Source: Niallia circulans
GTDB taxonomy: Bacteria; Bacillota; Bacilli; Bacillales; Cytobacillaceae
Assembly: GCF_003726095.1 (NCBI RefSeq)
Contig: NZ_CP026031.1
Location: forward strand, 5,111,204 to 5,175,203
Reading direction: 5' to 3'
DNA: 64,000 nucleotides
The position numbers and the translations under genes are program-made. The notes beneath the pieces are model-generated. The model did not search any database. It was not told where the DNA came from and saw only the letters and a program-made list of their open reading frames with translations. This document shows, piece by piece, positions 52,386 to 60,601 of this stretch. Positions within the stretch are counted from its first letter, which is position 1. Every line of letters begins with the position of its first letter.

Positions 52386-53342
52386 ATGAAAAAGAATTTA
52401 TTTTTTATTTTCCTAGCGGCTTTTTTATTATTAACAGCTTGTAGTCAAAAGGGAGAAAAAAATACATCTTCATCGATAAAAGATAGTAAAGGGGACGGAC
52501 AAAGTACGACTCAAGAGGTTACCTATTTAGGGGAAAAATATGAAATTCCAGCTAAAGTAGAGACAATTGTAACAGCAAGCCAAGAAGCGATGGAAGATGC
52601 AGCGATGCTGGGTATTAAACCAGCAGGTGCCATTGCAACAGCTGGAAAATTCCCTGCTTATCTAGGCGACTCGATGTCGGAAGCAGAGCAAATTGGCGAA
52701 AAAATGCAGCCAAGTGTAGAAAAGCTCTTGCAGCTAAAACCAGATGTTATTCTGGGCACAAGTAAATTTCAACCAGAAGTGGCGGATAACTTAAATAAAG
52801 TGGCACCAATGATTCCTGTTTCTCACATTTCAACAAACTGGAAAGATAATTTATTATTACTAGGGCAATTGACAAATGAAACAAAAAAGGCAGAAACAAT
52901 CATTGCGGATTATGAAAAAAACGTTACAGAGACAAAAGAAAGCATTCACGATAAGCTGGCAGGAAAAAAAGTTGTTATGCTGAGATTAAGAGGGGGCAGC
53001 TTATATATTTATCCTGAAACGGTATATTTTAACCCTGTTCTATATGCAGACCTTGGTTTAGAGGTTCCTGAAGAAGTAAAAAAAGCAAAAGCACAGGAAA
53101 TGATTTCATTAGAGAAATTAGCGGAAATGAATCCAGATTACTTATTTATTCAGTTTGAGGAAACAGAAAACACCGATAGTCCAACAGCATTAGCTGATTT
53201 AGAGAATAATTCTATTTGGAAAAGCCTCGATGCTGTTAAAAATAATCAAGTGTATGAAAATGTAGTCGATCCATTGGCAGCTGGGGGAACTGCATGGAGT
53301 AAAACAACTTTTCTTAAAGCTTTTGCCGATTTATTTAAATAA
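52386..53342 (+). CDS. feuA: ferric siderophore-binding lipoprotein FeuA
   Basis: A 318-residue ABC substrate-binding lipoprotein. The signal peptide ends in LLTAC, with the lipid-modified Cys at 19. The mature protein has the class III (helical backbone) binding fold with VETIVTASQEAMEDAAMLG and EKLLQLKPDVILG segments characteristic of iron-siderophore receptors. In the B. subtilis feu system it captures ferric bacillibactin or enterobactin at the membrane surface. GAAAGGAAAGAG precedes the ATG. A terminator lies between feuA and feuB, so the receptor is probably made in excess over the permeases. Confidence 0.92.
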   Translation: MKKNLFFIFLAAFLLLTACSQKGEKNTSSSIKDSKGDGQSTTQEVTYLGEKYEIPAKVETIVTASQEAMEDAAMLGIKPAGAIATAGKFPAYLGDSMSEAEQIGEKMQPSVEKLLQLKPDVILGTSKFQPEVADNLNKVAPMIPVSHISTNWKDNLLLLGQLTNETKKAETIIADYEKNVTETKESIHDKLAGKKVVMLRLRGGSLYIYPETVYFNPVLYADLGLEVPEEVKKAKAQEMISLEKLAEMNPDYLFIQFEETENTDSPTALADLENNSIWKSLDAVKNNQVYENVVDPLAAGGTAWSKTTFLKAFADLFK

Positions 53343-53368
53343 GAGAGCGAACAAGGAAACGGAATTAT

Positions 53369-53407
53369 CCCCACCTCATTTCTCCATCTTGGTGGGGGTC
53401 TTTTTTT
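53369..53407 (+). terminator. intraoperon terminator between feuA and feuB
   Basis: CCCCACC and GGTGGGG form a strong stem followed by GTC and seven T. Partial read-through would lower permease expression relative to FeuA. The T-run merges into the first copy of the feuB duplication. Confidence 0.8.
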
Positions 53408-53816
53408 GAAAGGAGGTTCATTCGATCAGGTGATGTCAAATTTGGATAAAGAGAAAGTAAGAGCATATGCGATTATATATAGTGCGCCTTTTTTATGTAT
53501 TGCAGTTATTCTTTTATCTATTTCGTTAGGGACAATGAATATTTCATTAAAGGAAGTCTTTGATGCCTTTTTTTATTTTGATGCAGAAAATGTGGAGCAT
53601 ACCATTATCTTTTTGAAAGGAGGTTCATTCGATCAGGTGATGTCAAATTTGGATAAAGAGAAAGTAAGAGCATATGCGATTATATATAGTGCGCCTTTTT
53701 TATGTATTGCAGTTATTCTTTTATCTATTTCGTTAGGGACAATGAATATTTCATTAAAGGAAGTCTTTGATGCCTTTTTTTATTTTGATGCAGAAAATGT
53801 GGAGCATACCATTATC
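53403..53816 (+). repeat. perfect 207-bp tandem duplication within feuB
   Basis: Positions 53403-53609 are repeated base for base at 53610-53816. The unit starts with TTTTTGAAAGGAGG and ends with GAGCATACCATTATC. It contains the AAAGGAGG ribosome binding site, the native start region and the first membrane helix of FeuB. 207 is a multiple of three, so the frame stays open through both copies. Confidence 0.97.
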
Positions 53817-54662
53817 CGGACAGCCAGACTTCCTAGAGCAGTAGGAACTTTATTAATAGGCGGCCTTTTGGCAATGTCCGGAGCTATGATGCAGGGAATG
53901 ACAAGGAATTATTTAGCATCGCCATCCATAATGGGAGTTTCGGATGGTGCTGCATTTATGATAACACTTGCTTTTGTATTTGTTCCAGGACTAAATTCCT
54001 TTCAAATGGTAGCTTTTTCTTTTATCGGATCTGCTTTAGGTGTTTTCTTAGTTTTAGGTTTAGCTTCCATTGTGAAGAATGGTTTTTCTCCTTTAAGACT
54101 TGCCATTATAGGCACCGTTTTTGGATCTTTTTTAAGCAGTTTATCTTCTGCCATTGCCTCCTATTTTCAAGTATCTCAAAATATGAGCTTCTGGTATAAT
54201 GCCCGCTTGCACCAGCTTAATAATGATCTATTGCTTATTTGCTTTCCATTAGCCATTATTGGAATTGTTTTGGCATTATCGCTTTCCAAATCAATTGCTA
54301 TTTTATCGTTAGGAAAAGAAATTGCTACATCACTTGGTCAGAAAACATTCATTATTCAGCTTTTAACGATGGCATCTGTTGTGATGATGACGGGGATCTC
54401 TGTTTCGCTAGCGGGCAAAATAGGATTCGTCGGTTTAATTATTCCCCATATTACAAGAATGATGGTTGGGGTTGACTATCGAAAAATAATTCCATGCTCT
54501 GGAATTATAGGGGCCATATTTCTCGTCATATGTGATACTCTCAGTCGATTCATTAATTACCCTTTTGAATCGCCAATTGGCATAGTAACAGCTTTCTTAG
54601 GTGTCCCTTTCTACTTGTATTTAATAAAGACAAAGGGAGGAGGGAATACTCAACGTGGATAA
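53406..54662 (+). CDS. feuB: ferric siderophore permease FeuB with duplicated N-terminus
   Basis: A FecCD-family permease for ferric catecholate import, normally about 335-340 residues with ten helices. Here the open frame is 418 residues because the first 69 codons are present twice. The true start is probably the GTG/ATG pair after GATCAG: in copy 1 at 53430/53433 (410/409 residues, extra helix) or in copy 2 at 53637/53640 (341/340 residues, normal length), since each copy has its own AAAGGAGG, though about 13 bases from the start. The conserved blocks RLPRAVGTLLIGGLLAMSG and GKIGFVGLIIPHITRMMVG are intact. It overlaps feuC by 8 bp. Confidence 0.9.
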   Translation: MKGGSFDQVMSNLDKEKVRAYAIIYSAPFLCIAVILLSISLGTMNISLKEVFDAFFYFDAENVEHTIIFLKGGSFDQVMSNLDKEKVRAYAIIYSAPFLCIAVILLSISLGTMNISLKEVFDAFFYFDAENVEHTIIRTARLPRAVGTLLIGGLLAMSGAMMQGMTRNYLASPSIMGVSDGAAFMITLAFVFVPGLNSFQMVAFSFIGSALGVFLVLGLASIVKNGFSPLRLAIIGTVFGSFLSSLSSAIASYFQVSQNMSFWYNARLHQLNNDLLLICFPLAIIGIVLALSLSKSIAILSLGKEIATSLGQKTFIIQLLTMASVVMMTGISVSLAGKIGFVGLIIPHITRMMVGVDYRKIIPCSGIIGAIFLVICDTLSRFINYPFESPIGIVTAFLGVPFYLYLIKTKGGGNTQRG

Positions 54663-55680
54663 AGAAAGAAAAAGAACCTATCTATCGATGTATGTATTAA
54701 TTGCTTTATGTCTCATCGTCATGTTCATTAGTTTATCCAAAGGAGAATATATTCTTTCTTTTCAAGAGATAGGAAGGAGTATTTTTCGTTATCATCCTGA
54801 TGCTAATACGGATTTAGTTATATTTGAGTTCCGTCTGCCCAGAATTATTTTGGCCATTTTTGTTGGCTTCGGATTGGGGATTGCAGGTTCTATCCTGCAG
54901 AGTATAACGAAAAATGGTCTTGCGGATCCTGGAATATTAGGAATTAACAGTGGAGCCGGGGCTGCGATTGTTGCCTATATGTTTTTCTTTCAAGGAGTGC
55001 TTAATCTTAATAAGGATAGCTTATGGTTTGTGTTAAGTATGCCGCTTATTGGCTTAGTTGGTGGATTTATTGCTGCATTTGTCATTTTTTTATTAGCAAA
55101 AGATAGAGAAAGACTGGACTCGCAAAAACTTATTTTAACTGGAATAGCCATAAATTCTGGGTTTGGTTCTTTGGCCATGTATATGTCCTTAAAAATGAAA
55201 GCACAGGATTTTGAAATGGCGACAGTATGGCTGACTGGAAGTATTTATAATGCCAATTGGCTATTTATTCTTGCAATGCTACCATGGTTTTTACTAATCA
55301 TTCCATTTATTATTCGAAAGGCGTACTCGCTTGATTTATTTCAATTGCAAGAAACAGTAATGATTGGTTTAGGAGTAAAAGTGGAAAAAGAAAAATGGCT
55401 CTTGCTATTATGTGCTGTTGGCATGATTGGAGCATGTGTGTCTGTTTCAGGAAGCATTGGTTTTATTGGACTAATGTCACCACATATGGCAAGACTGCTA
55501 GTTGGATTAAAAAATCGAAATTCCTTGATAGTTTGTGGGTTAATTGGCAGTCTCTTCATGTTAATAGCAGATTTAATCGGCAGAACAATTGTCGCACCTG
55601 CAGAAATTTCAGCGGGAATTATTTTAAGTATTATTGGTGCACCCTATTTTGTTTATTTATTAGTAAAAGCTAAAGTGTAG
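54655..55680 (+). CDS. feuC: ferric siderophore permease FeuC
   Basis: A 341-residue FecCD-family permease that forms a heterodimer with FeuB. About ten helices are visible with RLPRIILAIFVGFGLGIAG near 65-83 and the ATPase-contact region SGSIGFIGLMSPHMARLLVG near 260-280. GTG start with GGAGGG upstream and an 8-bp overlap with feuB show coupling. No ATPase gene is in the cluster, as in B. subtilis, where the feu permease borrows the ATPase YusV encoded elsewhere. Confidence 0.92.
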   Translation: MDKERKRTYLSMYVLIALCLIVMFISLSKGEYILSFQEIGRSIFRYHPDANTDLVIFEFRLPRIILAIFVGFGLGIAGSILQSITKNGLADPGILGINSGAGAAIVAYMFFFQGVLNLNKDSLWFVLSMPLIGLVGGFIAAFVIFLLAKDRERLDSQKLILTGIAINSGFGSLAMYMSLKMKAQDFEMATVWLTGSIYNANWLFILAMLPWFLLIIPFIIRKAYSLDLFQLQETVMIGLGVKVEKEKWLLLLCAVGMIGACVSVSGSIGFIGLMSPHMARLLVGLKNRNSLIVCGLIGSLFMLIADLIGRTIVAPAEISAGIILSIIGAPYFVYLLVKAKV

Positions 55681-55690
55681 AGGTTGAGAA

Positions 55691-56452
55691 ATGGATAGTT
55701 ACAGAAATAGGAAAAGAAATATAAGGGGAACGGTAAGGGAGGTCCAGATACAAACTCGAACTTTGAGTATCTACCTGCCACCTTCTTATAATAAATTATC
55801 AAGTAGTTTTCCAGTAATCTACGTTCATGATGGAGGAAATCTTTTTCATCCTATCTTACATGAATTAGAAGAATTATTCTCTTTAGATAGAGCAGAGGAA
55901 GTAATTCTTGTGGGAATTGAACCCAAAAAACGACTTCATGAGTATACGCCTTGGTATTCACCTAGTCTTAGTCCCACTTTTCCACCATTTAAGGGGGAAG
56001 GAAAGGCCTATTTATCCTTTGTGACGCAAACGATTAAGCCATATATCGATACAAGCTTTCATACTAAAGCAGATCGACAAAACACAGGTATGATAGGAGC
56101 CTCACTAGGAGGGCTCATTTCTTTATATGCTATGTATGAATTTACTGATTATTTTTCTAAATTTGGGCTCCTTTCCCCATCACTATGGTATCCGAACAGC
56201 CTTTCCTATGTGCAAAAAAATGAGATGCAGATGGAAAATAGTGTTTTTTTGTATGTTGGGGAGGAAGAGGGGAAAAGCAAGGTTAATATTCAAAGGTATA
56301 TGGTTGAAAATGTTTCGCTGGTAAATGAAGTGTTTTTTAAAAAACTTCCAAAGGAACAGTATCAATTTATTCTGGGAGAAAATGCGGATCATAATAGAGA
56401 GCACTTTATTAAACAATTTCTCCATGCGATAAAGTGGTTATACCCTAAATAA
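55691..56452 (+). CDS. ybbA: siderophore esterase-like hydrolase (YbbA-like)
   Basis: A 253-residue alpha/beta hydrolase of the Fes/IroE type, last gene of the feu operon in the position of B. subtilis ybbA. The nucleophile elbow is MIGASLGGLI, the first strand is FPVIYVHDGGNLF, and the catalytic His is probably in ENADHNREHF. It should hydrolyse ferric enterobactin- or bacillibactin-type trilactones in the cytosol. Together with the esterase at 49.7-50.5 kb the locus has two different esterases. GAGGTTGAG precedes the ATG, 10 bp after feuC. Confidence 0.87.
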   Translation: MDSYRNRKRNIRGTVREVQIQTRTLSIYLPPSYNKLSSSFPVIYVHDGGNLFHPILHELEELFSLDRAEEVILVGIEPKKRLHEYTPWYSPSLSPTFPPFKGEGKAYLSFVTQTIKPYIDTSFHTKADRQNTGMIGASLGGLISLYAMYEFTDYFSKFGLLSPSLWYPNSLSYVQKNEMQMENSVFLYVGEEEGKSKVNIQRYMVENVSLVNEVFFKKLPKEQYQFILGENADHNREHFIKQFLHAIKWLYPK

Positions 56453-56454
56453 AG

Positions 56455-56482
56455 CAAGCCCCCCTAAATTAGGAGGGCTCTA
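56455..56482. terminator. bidirectional terminator
   Basis: AGCCCCCCTAA and TTAGGAGGGCT form a stem between the convergent ybbA-like and SASP genes. Confidence 0.8.
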
Positions 56483-56503
56483 GCCATTATATTAAATTTT
56501 CAA

Positions 56504-56707
56504 TTAGCCTTGAAATCCACCTAGTTGCTTTTCAGCCATTTGTACTAAGCGTTTTGTGAGTTCTCCACCAACAGATCCGTTAGCGCGAGAAGTTGTTTCT
56601 GCACCAAGGTTTACACCAAATTCAGATGCAATTTCGTATTTCATTTGGTCTAGAGCTTGAGATACTCCTGGTACTAAAAGTTGATTTGAAGAATTGTTGT
56701 TTGCCAT
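56504..56707 (-). CDS. alpha/beta-type small acid-soluble spore protein
   Basis: A 67-residue SASP that coats and protects DNA in dormant spores. The sequence has the two conserved family blocks: [12 protein letters not shown], the recognition site of the GPR protease, and [20 protein letters not shown]. It starts [17 protein letters not shown] at 56707 has AGAAGGAGC upstream. The 27 in-frame codons further upstream lack a start signal. A CATATTA on the minus strand (56803-56809) with ACATA 16 bp further upstream resembles a sigma-G promoter. Confidence 0.95.
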   Translation of the reverse strand: MANNNSSNQLLVPGVSQALDQMKYEIASEFGVNLGAETTSRANGSVGGELTKRLVQMAEKQLGGFQG

Positions 56708-57029
56708 TGTGTTCCAGCTCCTTCTAGTTGTTTTTTTGGTTGGGTTAACTGGAATTGCACCAGTCTGTAAGAAATATCTTACTACCACTAGGTATAACCC
56801 AATAATATGGAAAGTAGTAGTTGTTTATGTTTGCTCTCGCCTTGGTTGCTGCTTGTACTATTATTATGGTTGGATTTCATTATCTTATTCTAGAAAAAAT
56901 CAAGGAAATTAATTCCTTTTATTCCTGCTGGATAGTTTCTAAATACAATAGAGAAACTAAACGTAAGAATAAATTCAACGCAAAAAAGGCTGATTTTTTT
57001 AGGGTAGAATATAGAGAGGTGAATTTGAA
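56708..57029. other. intergenic region
   Basis: Divergent promoters of the SASP and zinc-ribbon genes. An open frame from 56827 to 57063 starts with a hydrophobic stretch (MFALALVAACTIIMVGFHYL) but lacks a ribosome binding site and overlaps the next gene. I did not accept it. Confidence 0.5.
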
Positions 57030-57272
57030 ATGGGCTCCATTTGTCCTATCTGTAATGGCTTAGGAAATTTAGAAAGCGTTTGTTCTAATTGTGGAGATCG
57101 TGTAGAGGACAAAGGCAGAGTGATGGATTATTATGATGACTATAGTGCCTATATGCCGATTGATCAAATGAAGCTAGAAAACGGCTATCAGGATTTATCT
57201 GCACATTTATGTCCCCATCTTGTGCTTTGTCCACAATGTGGACAAGAAGAGGTATTGTTTATCCAGGAATAG
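57030..57272 (+). CDS. small zinc-ribbon protein
   Basis: An 80-residue protein with two cysteine pairs at the N-terminus (CPICNGLG at 5 and CSNCGDRV at 18), one Cys in HLCPHLV and a further pair CPQCGQ near the C-terminus, implying two zinc ribbons. The middle is acidic and tyrosine-rich (YYDDYSAYMP). Such small proteins are common in Bacillus and mostly uncharacterised. AGAGAGGTG precedes the ATG. Confidence 0.75.
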   Translation: MGSICPICNGLGNLESVCSNCGDRVEDKGRVMDYYDDYSAYMPIDQMKLENGYQDLSAHLCPHLVLCPQCGQEEVLFIQE

Positions 57273-57287
57273 AGGCTAACCATTAAT

Positions 57288-57320
57288 AAAAGCTTACCAT
57301 GCATCAGCAAGGTAAGCTTT
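57288..57320. terminator. bidirectional terminator
   Basis: AAAGCTTACC and GGTAAGCTTT form a stem between the convergent zinc-ribbon and msmX genes. Confidence 0.75.
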
Positions 57321-57336
57321 AAATTTAACTTTTTTG

Positions 57337-58434
57337 TTAGCGAATACGAAGTTCTGTTTCTTTATCAAAGAAATGACCTTTATTCATATCAAGTGCTAAT
57401 TTCACAGATTGACCAGCTTGAAGGTCTGCTCTAGAATCTAAGCGAGCAACAAATTCCTTGTCAGAAAGAGTAGAATATACAAGGCTTTCTGCACCTGTTA
57501 ATTCAAACACTTCTACTTTTGCATCAAAACTTGTATTTTCTGAACTGTTTAAGAATACTAATTCATCGTGAATATCTTCTGGTCGGATACCAAAGATAAC
57601 TTCTTTACCGATATAATTTTGTTCCCGTAATGTTTTTAATTTTCCTTCTGGAATAATGAAAGCATTATTACCGAGTACTAATTTATTGTCTACTACTTTT
57701 CCTTCAAAGAAGTTCATTGCTGGTGAACCAATGAATCCGCCAACGAAAACATTTTCAGGTTTTTCATATACTTCTTTTGGAGCACCAACTTGTTGGATAA
57801 CTCCATCTTTCATAACAACAAGTCTTGAAGCCATTGTCATTGCTTCTGTTTGGTCATGCGTTACATAAATAGTAGTAGTTTGCAGTCTTTGGTGAAGCTT
57901 TGAAATTTCAGCACGCATCTGCACACGTAATTTAGCATCTAAGTTGGATAATGGCTCATCCATTAAGAATACTTTCGCATCACGAACAATGGCACGACCT
58001 AGTGCAACCCTTTGACGTTGTCCACCGGATAATGCTTTTGGTTTTCTTTTTAAATATTCTTCTAATCCTAAAATTCTTGCAGCGTTATTTACTCTTTCTT
58101 CAATTTCCGCTTTAGGGAATTTACGAAGCTTTAAACCAAATGCCATATTATCATAAACCGTCATATGTGGGTATAGAGCATAGTTTTGGAAAACCATTGC
58201 GATATCACGATCTTTAGGTGCAACATCGTTTACACGTAACTCATCAATATAGAAATCACCTTTTGAAATATCTTCAAGACCTGCAATCATCCGTAGAGTT
58301 GTAGACTTACCGCAACCAGAAGGACCAACAAATACGATAAATTCTTTATCCTGAATGTGTAAATTAAAATCTTTAACCGCTTCAACTTTTTCATCATAGA
58401 TTTTATAAATATTTTTTAACACTAGCTCTGCCAT
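57337..58434 (-). CDS. msmX: multi-sugar ABC transporter ATPase MsmX
   Basis: A 365-residue ATPase whose length and sequence match B. subtilis MsmX. Walker A is [10 protein letters not shown] (about 37-46), the signature [16 protein letters not shown], Walker [13 protein letters not shown], and a C-terminal OB-like regulatory domain runs from 240 onwards ([13 protein letters not shown]). MsmX is a shared energy-coupling subunit that serves several sugar importers (maltodextrin, arabinan and galactan oligosaccharides, melibiose), which explains why no permease gene is adjacent. A perfect CcpA site lies upstream. The yxkF-like gene is its upstream neighbour, as in B. subtilis. Confidence 0.95.
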   Translation of the reverse strand: MAELVLKNIYKIYDEKVEAVKDFNLHIQDKEFIVFVGPSGCGKSTTLRMIAGLEDISKGDFYIDELRVNDVAPKDRDIAMVFQNYALYPHMTVYDNMAFGLKLRKFPKAEIEERVNNAARILGLEEYLKRKPKALSGGQRQRVALGRAIVRDAKVFLMDEPLSNLDAKLRVQMRAEISKLHQRLQTTTIYVTHDQTEAMTMASRLVVMKDGVIQQVGAPKEVYEKPENVFVGGFIGSPAMNFFEGKVVDNKLVLGNNAFIIPEGKLKTLREQNYIGKEVIFGIRPEDIHDELVFLNSSENTSFDAKVEVFELTGAESLVYSTLSDKEFVARLDSRADLQAGQSVKLALDMNKGHFFDKETELRIR

Positions 58435-58478
58435 TTTGTTCTCCCCCTACCAATTTGATAATTCTACTTTATCATTTT

Positions 58479-58493
58479 TGATACCGTTTTCAA
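58479..58493. promoter_or_regulatory. CcpA operator (cre) upstream of msmX
   Basis: Minus-strand TTGAAAACGGTATCA matches the cre consensus WTGNAANCGNWNNCW at every fixed position and lies 45 bp before the msmX start. Glucose repression of msmX is predicted. Confidence 0.75.
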
Positions 58494-58507
58494 ATCGGCA
58501 AAATGCA

Positions 58508-58522
58508 TGAAAAACGCTTACA
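58508..58522. promoter_or_regulatory. second, imperfect cre-like site
   Basis: TGTAAGCGTTTTTCA on the minus strand equals the optimal cre except for one inserted T. It lies 29 bp from the perfect site. Confidence 0.4.
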
Positions 58523-58581
58523 GAGTTTTGAGCAAAATGCCTAAGAGCTTGTATAGCCAGTTTTCTATAAAACTTCCCAGT

Positions 58582-58606
58582 AAAAAAAGCCAATATTGGC
58601 TTTTTA
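58582..58606 (-). terminator. terminator after the yxkF-like gene
   Basis: AAAAAGCCAATATTGGCTTTTT is a perfect palindrome directly beyond the stop. Confidence 0.7.
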
Positions 58607-58608
58607 AG

Positions 58609-59511
58609 CTACTTCCCGCTAGTGTAGAATAGGCAGGCAAGATAGGTGGTGATATAAGAATGATAATTCTTTAGGTTCAGACCTGTTTTTTCTGTAAACT
58701 TATCAAGTCGGTATTGTAAGGTATTGCGATGGATGAACAATTGTTTTGCAGTATTAGTGCTGTGTCCATTGTTTTCAATAAATGTTTTGATAGTAAGCAG
58801 TAGTTCCTTGTCTTCTTCAAAAATGGAAAACCATTCTTTAAATAAATCAAGTTCGTCTTCCTTCAGTCTGCTGATTAACAGGTTAGGCAGAATCGTTTCT
58901 AAGCTAAGAACGGTGGATTTCGGCATAAATGCCAAACCTTTTGAAAAAAAGTTTCGTTCTTGTCCAAAAATAACAGGAATAGAACTATTTAGTTTCAGCT
59001 CTTTTCCCATGTAAAAGCAAATGGAAAAAAAGAAATCAGATTGCAAAGCTTGAGCAAGAGCAGTGAAATCTTCCTCCTCTAAATATTGTGCATTTTGCTC
59101 TATTACAACCCCTTCATTGGAGCCATTCCAAATAATAAGGCTATTTTCATGAATAAAACCATCAAATGCCGATTCAATTAATTTTCTTTCAATGGAAGTA
59201 GTATCACCTTTAATATGAAACTGGATGAAACGTAATGTCTCCATATTTTTGAAAGAAGGCTGTTCTCCGTTAAAATATAGGTACTGATTCCAACTGTATT
59301 CTTCCTTTTTTAATGTTTCATCTGGTTGAAAAAAATCATAGCAAGCTTTTAATAATTCTAGCTGAGAGTCATCAATCTCCTGTTTTTGAATCCCAATCCA
59401 ATCATCTTGAAAATCAACCTTAAACCAATAGTAATCGGAAAGCTGTGATGGAGATGGGGGCACTGCTTGCTCCAAGCTATGTTTATAATAGGCTAATAAT
59501 TTATGCTTCAA
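58609..59511 (-). CDS. yxkF: PucR/CdaR-family regulator (YxkF-like)
   Basis: A 300-residue regulator with the PucR-type C-terminal helix-turn-helix (about 245-300; NGHSTNTAKQLFIHRNTLQY, RLDKFTEKTGLNLKNY). The N-terminal 230 residues contain no recognised sensor, although YFNGEQPSFKNMETLRFIQF and a GGDEF-like degenerate fold are possible. In B. subtilis yxkF lies close to msmX, and the same order here suggests a link to sugar uptake. TTG start with GGAGGGA about 9 bp upstream. Confidence 0.8.
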   Translation of the reverse strand: MKHKLLAYYKHSLEQAVPPSPSQLSDYYWFKVDFQDDWIGIQKQEIDDSQLELLKACYDFFQPDETLKKEEYSWNQYLYFNGEQPSFKNMETLRFIQFHIKGDTTSIERKLIESAFDGFIHENSLIIWNGSNEGVVIEQNAQYLEEEDFTALAQALQSDFFFSICFYMGKELKLNSSIPVIFGQERNFFSKGLAFMPKSTVLSLETILPNLLISRLKEDELDLFKEWFSIFEEDKELLLTIKTFIENNGHSTNTAKQLFIHRNTLQYRLDKFTEKTGLNLKNYHSYITTYLACLFYTSGK

Positions 59512-59602
59512 TGGATGGGTCCCTCCGAAATGTTTTCATAATTTTATTCTATACCGATTTATAGAAAAGGGGCAAGTGATGAAGATGGTTTGTGGTGAGG
59601 AA

Positions 59603-60340
59603 GTTTGGCTGAAAAGAGTGGCGTTTTGGCTGATAAAAAGGGAGTTTGGCTGAAAAGTATGGTGTTTTGGCTGATAAACAAGAAGTTTGGCTGAAAAGAG
59701 TGGTGTTTTGGCTGATAAAAAGGAAGTTTGGCTGAAAAGTATGGTGTTTTGGCTGATAAACAAGAAGTTTGGCTGAAAAGAGTGCAGATTTGGCTGATAA
59801 ATCGGAAGTTTGGCTGAAAAGAGTGGTGTTTTGGCTGATAAAAAGGGAGTTTGGCTGAAAAGAGTGGTGTTTTGGCTGATAAAAAGGAAGTTTGGCTGAA
59901 AAGTATGGTGTTTTGGCTGATAAACAAGAAGTTTGGCTGAAAAGAGTGGCGTTTTGGCTGATAAAAAGGGAGTTTGGCTGAAAAGAGTGCAGATTTGGCT
60001 GATAAATCGGAAGTTTGGCTGAAAAGTATGGTGTTTTGGCTGATAAAAAAGGAAGTTTGGCTGAAAAGAGTGGTGTTTTGGCTGATAAAAAGGAAGTTTG
60101 GCTGAAAAGTATGGTGTTTTGGCTGATAAACAAGAAGTTTGGCTGAAAAGTATGGTGTTTTGGCTGATAAACAAGAAGTTTGGCTGAAAAGAGTGCAGAT
60201 TTGGCTGATAAAATAAAAGTTTGGCTGAAAAGAGTGCAGATTTGGCTGATAAACCAAAAGTTTGGCTGAAAAGACCACAGATTTGGCTGATAAAATAAAA
60301 ATCCGGCTGGAAAATCCTCCACATTAGCTGACAAAATCAT
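59603..60340 (+). repeat. 41-bp tandem array, 17 full units plus degenerate end
   Basis: GTTTGGCTGAAAAG recurs at 59603, 59644, 59685 and so on to 60260, always 41 bp apart except for one 42-bp step at 60013-60055. A second TTTGGCTGATAAA sits about 20-21 bp into each unit, so the array is really about 34 copies of TTTGGCTGA spaced two helical turns apart. The variable spacers fall into a few types (GAGTGGTG, GTATGGTG, GAGTGCAG; AAAAGGAA, ACAAGAA, ATCGGAA) shuffled along the array. All three minus-strand frames stay open through it, an artefact of composition. No coding role is likely. Confidence 0.95.
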
Positions 60341-60366
60341 AAAATCAATCGAATGAGAGCAAAAAA

Positions 60367-60404
60367 GCACCCCCTTTGCCAATAAAAACAAAAGGAGGGG
60401 ATGC
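60367..60404 (-). terminator. terminator of the spore-coat operon
   Basis: On the minus strand GCATCCCCTCCTTT and AAAGGGGGTGC form a strong stem followed by TTTTTT, 10 bp beyond the stop of the 58-residue gene. Confidence 0.8.
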
Positions 60405-60413
60405 CTAAACAGT

Positions 60414-60590
60414 TTATTCGATTAGATGAGGGGGTTCTTCTTCCGGTAGTTCCCTTGCTTCCTCCATATTTGTGTTATTTTCTCTATTTATTACTGTTCC
60501 ACCTGCTAACCCTTCATTTATGATTCGATCAATATCTAAATAAGCTTTTTCTTTTCCCTCGTATGGGAGATCTTTTTTAGCTTTTTTCAT
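60414..60590 (-). CDS. small conserved-looking protein (58 aa) of the spore-coat operon
   Basis: ATG at 60590 follows AGGAGGGA with 6-7 bp spacing and encodes 58 residues beginning MKKAKKDLPYEGKEKAYLDI, followed by DRIINEGLAGGTVINRE and an acidic tail ending PHLIE. It is the last gene of the minus-strand operon with three ATP-grasp genes (12 bp after the stop of the nearest) and is closed by a terminator. The function is unknown; a spore-associated role is inferred from position. Confidence 0.75.
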   Translation of the reverse strand: MKKAKKDLPYEGKEKAYLDIDRIINEGLAGGTVINRENNTNMEEARELPEEEPPHLIE

Positions 60591-60601
60591 GATAATCCCT
60601 C

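Noticed and set aside
56827..57063. Possible small membrane protein beginning MFALALVAACTI
   Set aside because: No ribosome binding site; overlaps the zinc-ribbon gene and its ribosome binding site; the later part is lysine-rich and not protein-like.
59536..60391. Three minus-strand frames of 239-280 codons over the 41-bp array
   Set aside because: All three phases are open at once because the unit lacks stops; starts lack ribosome binding sites and the products are low-complexity repeats.
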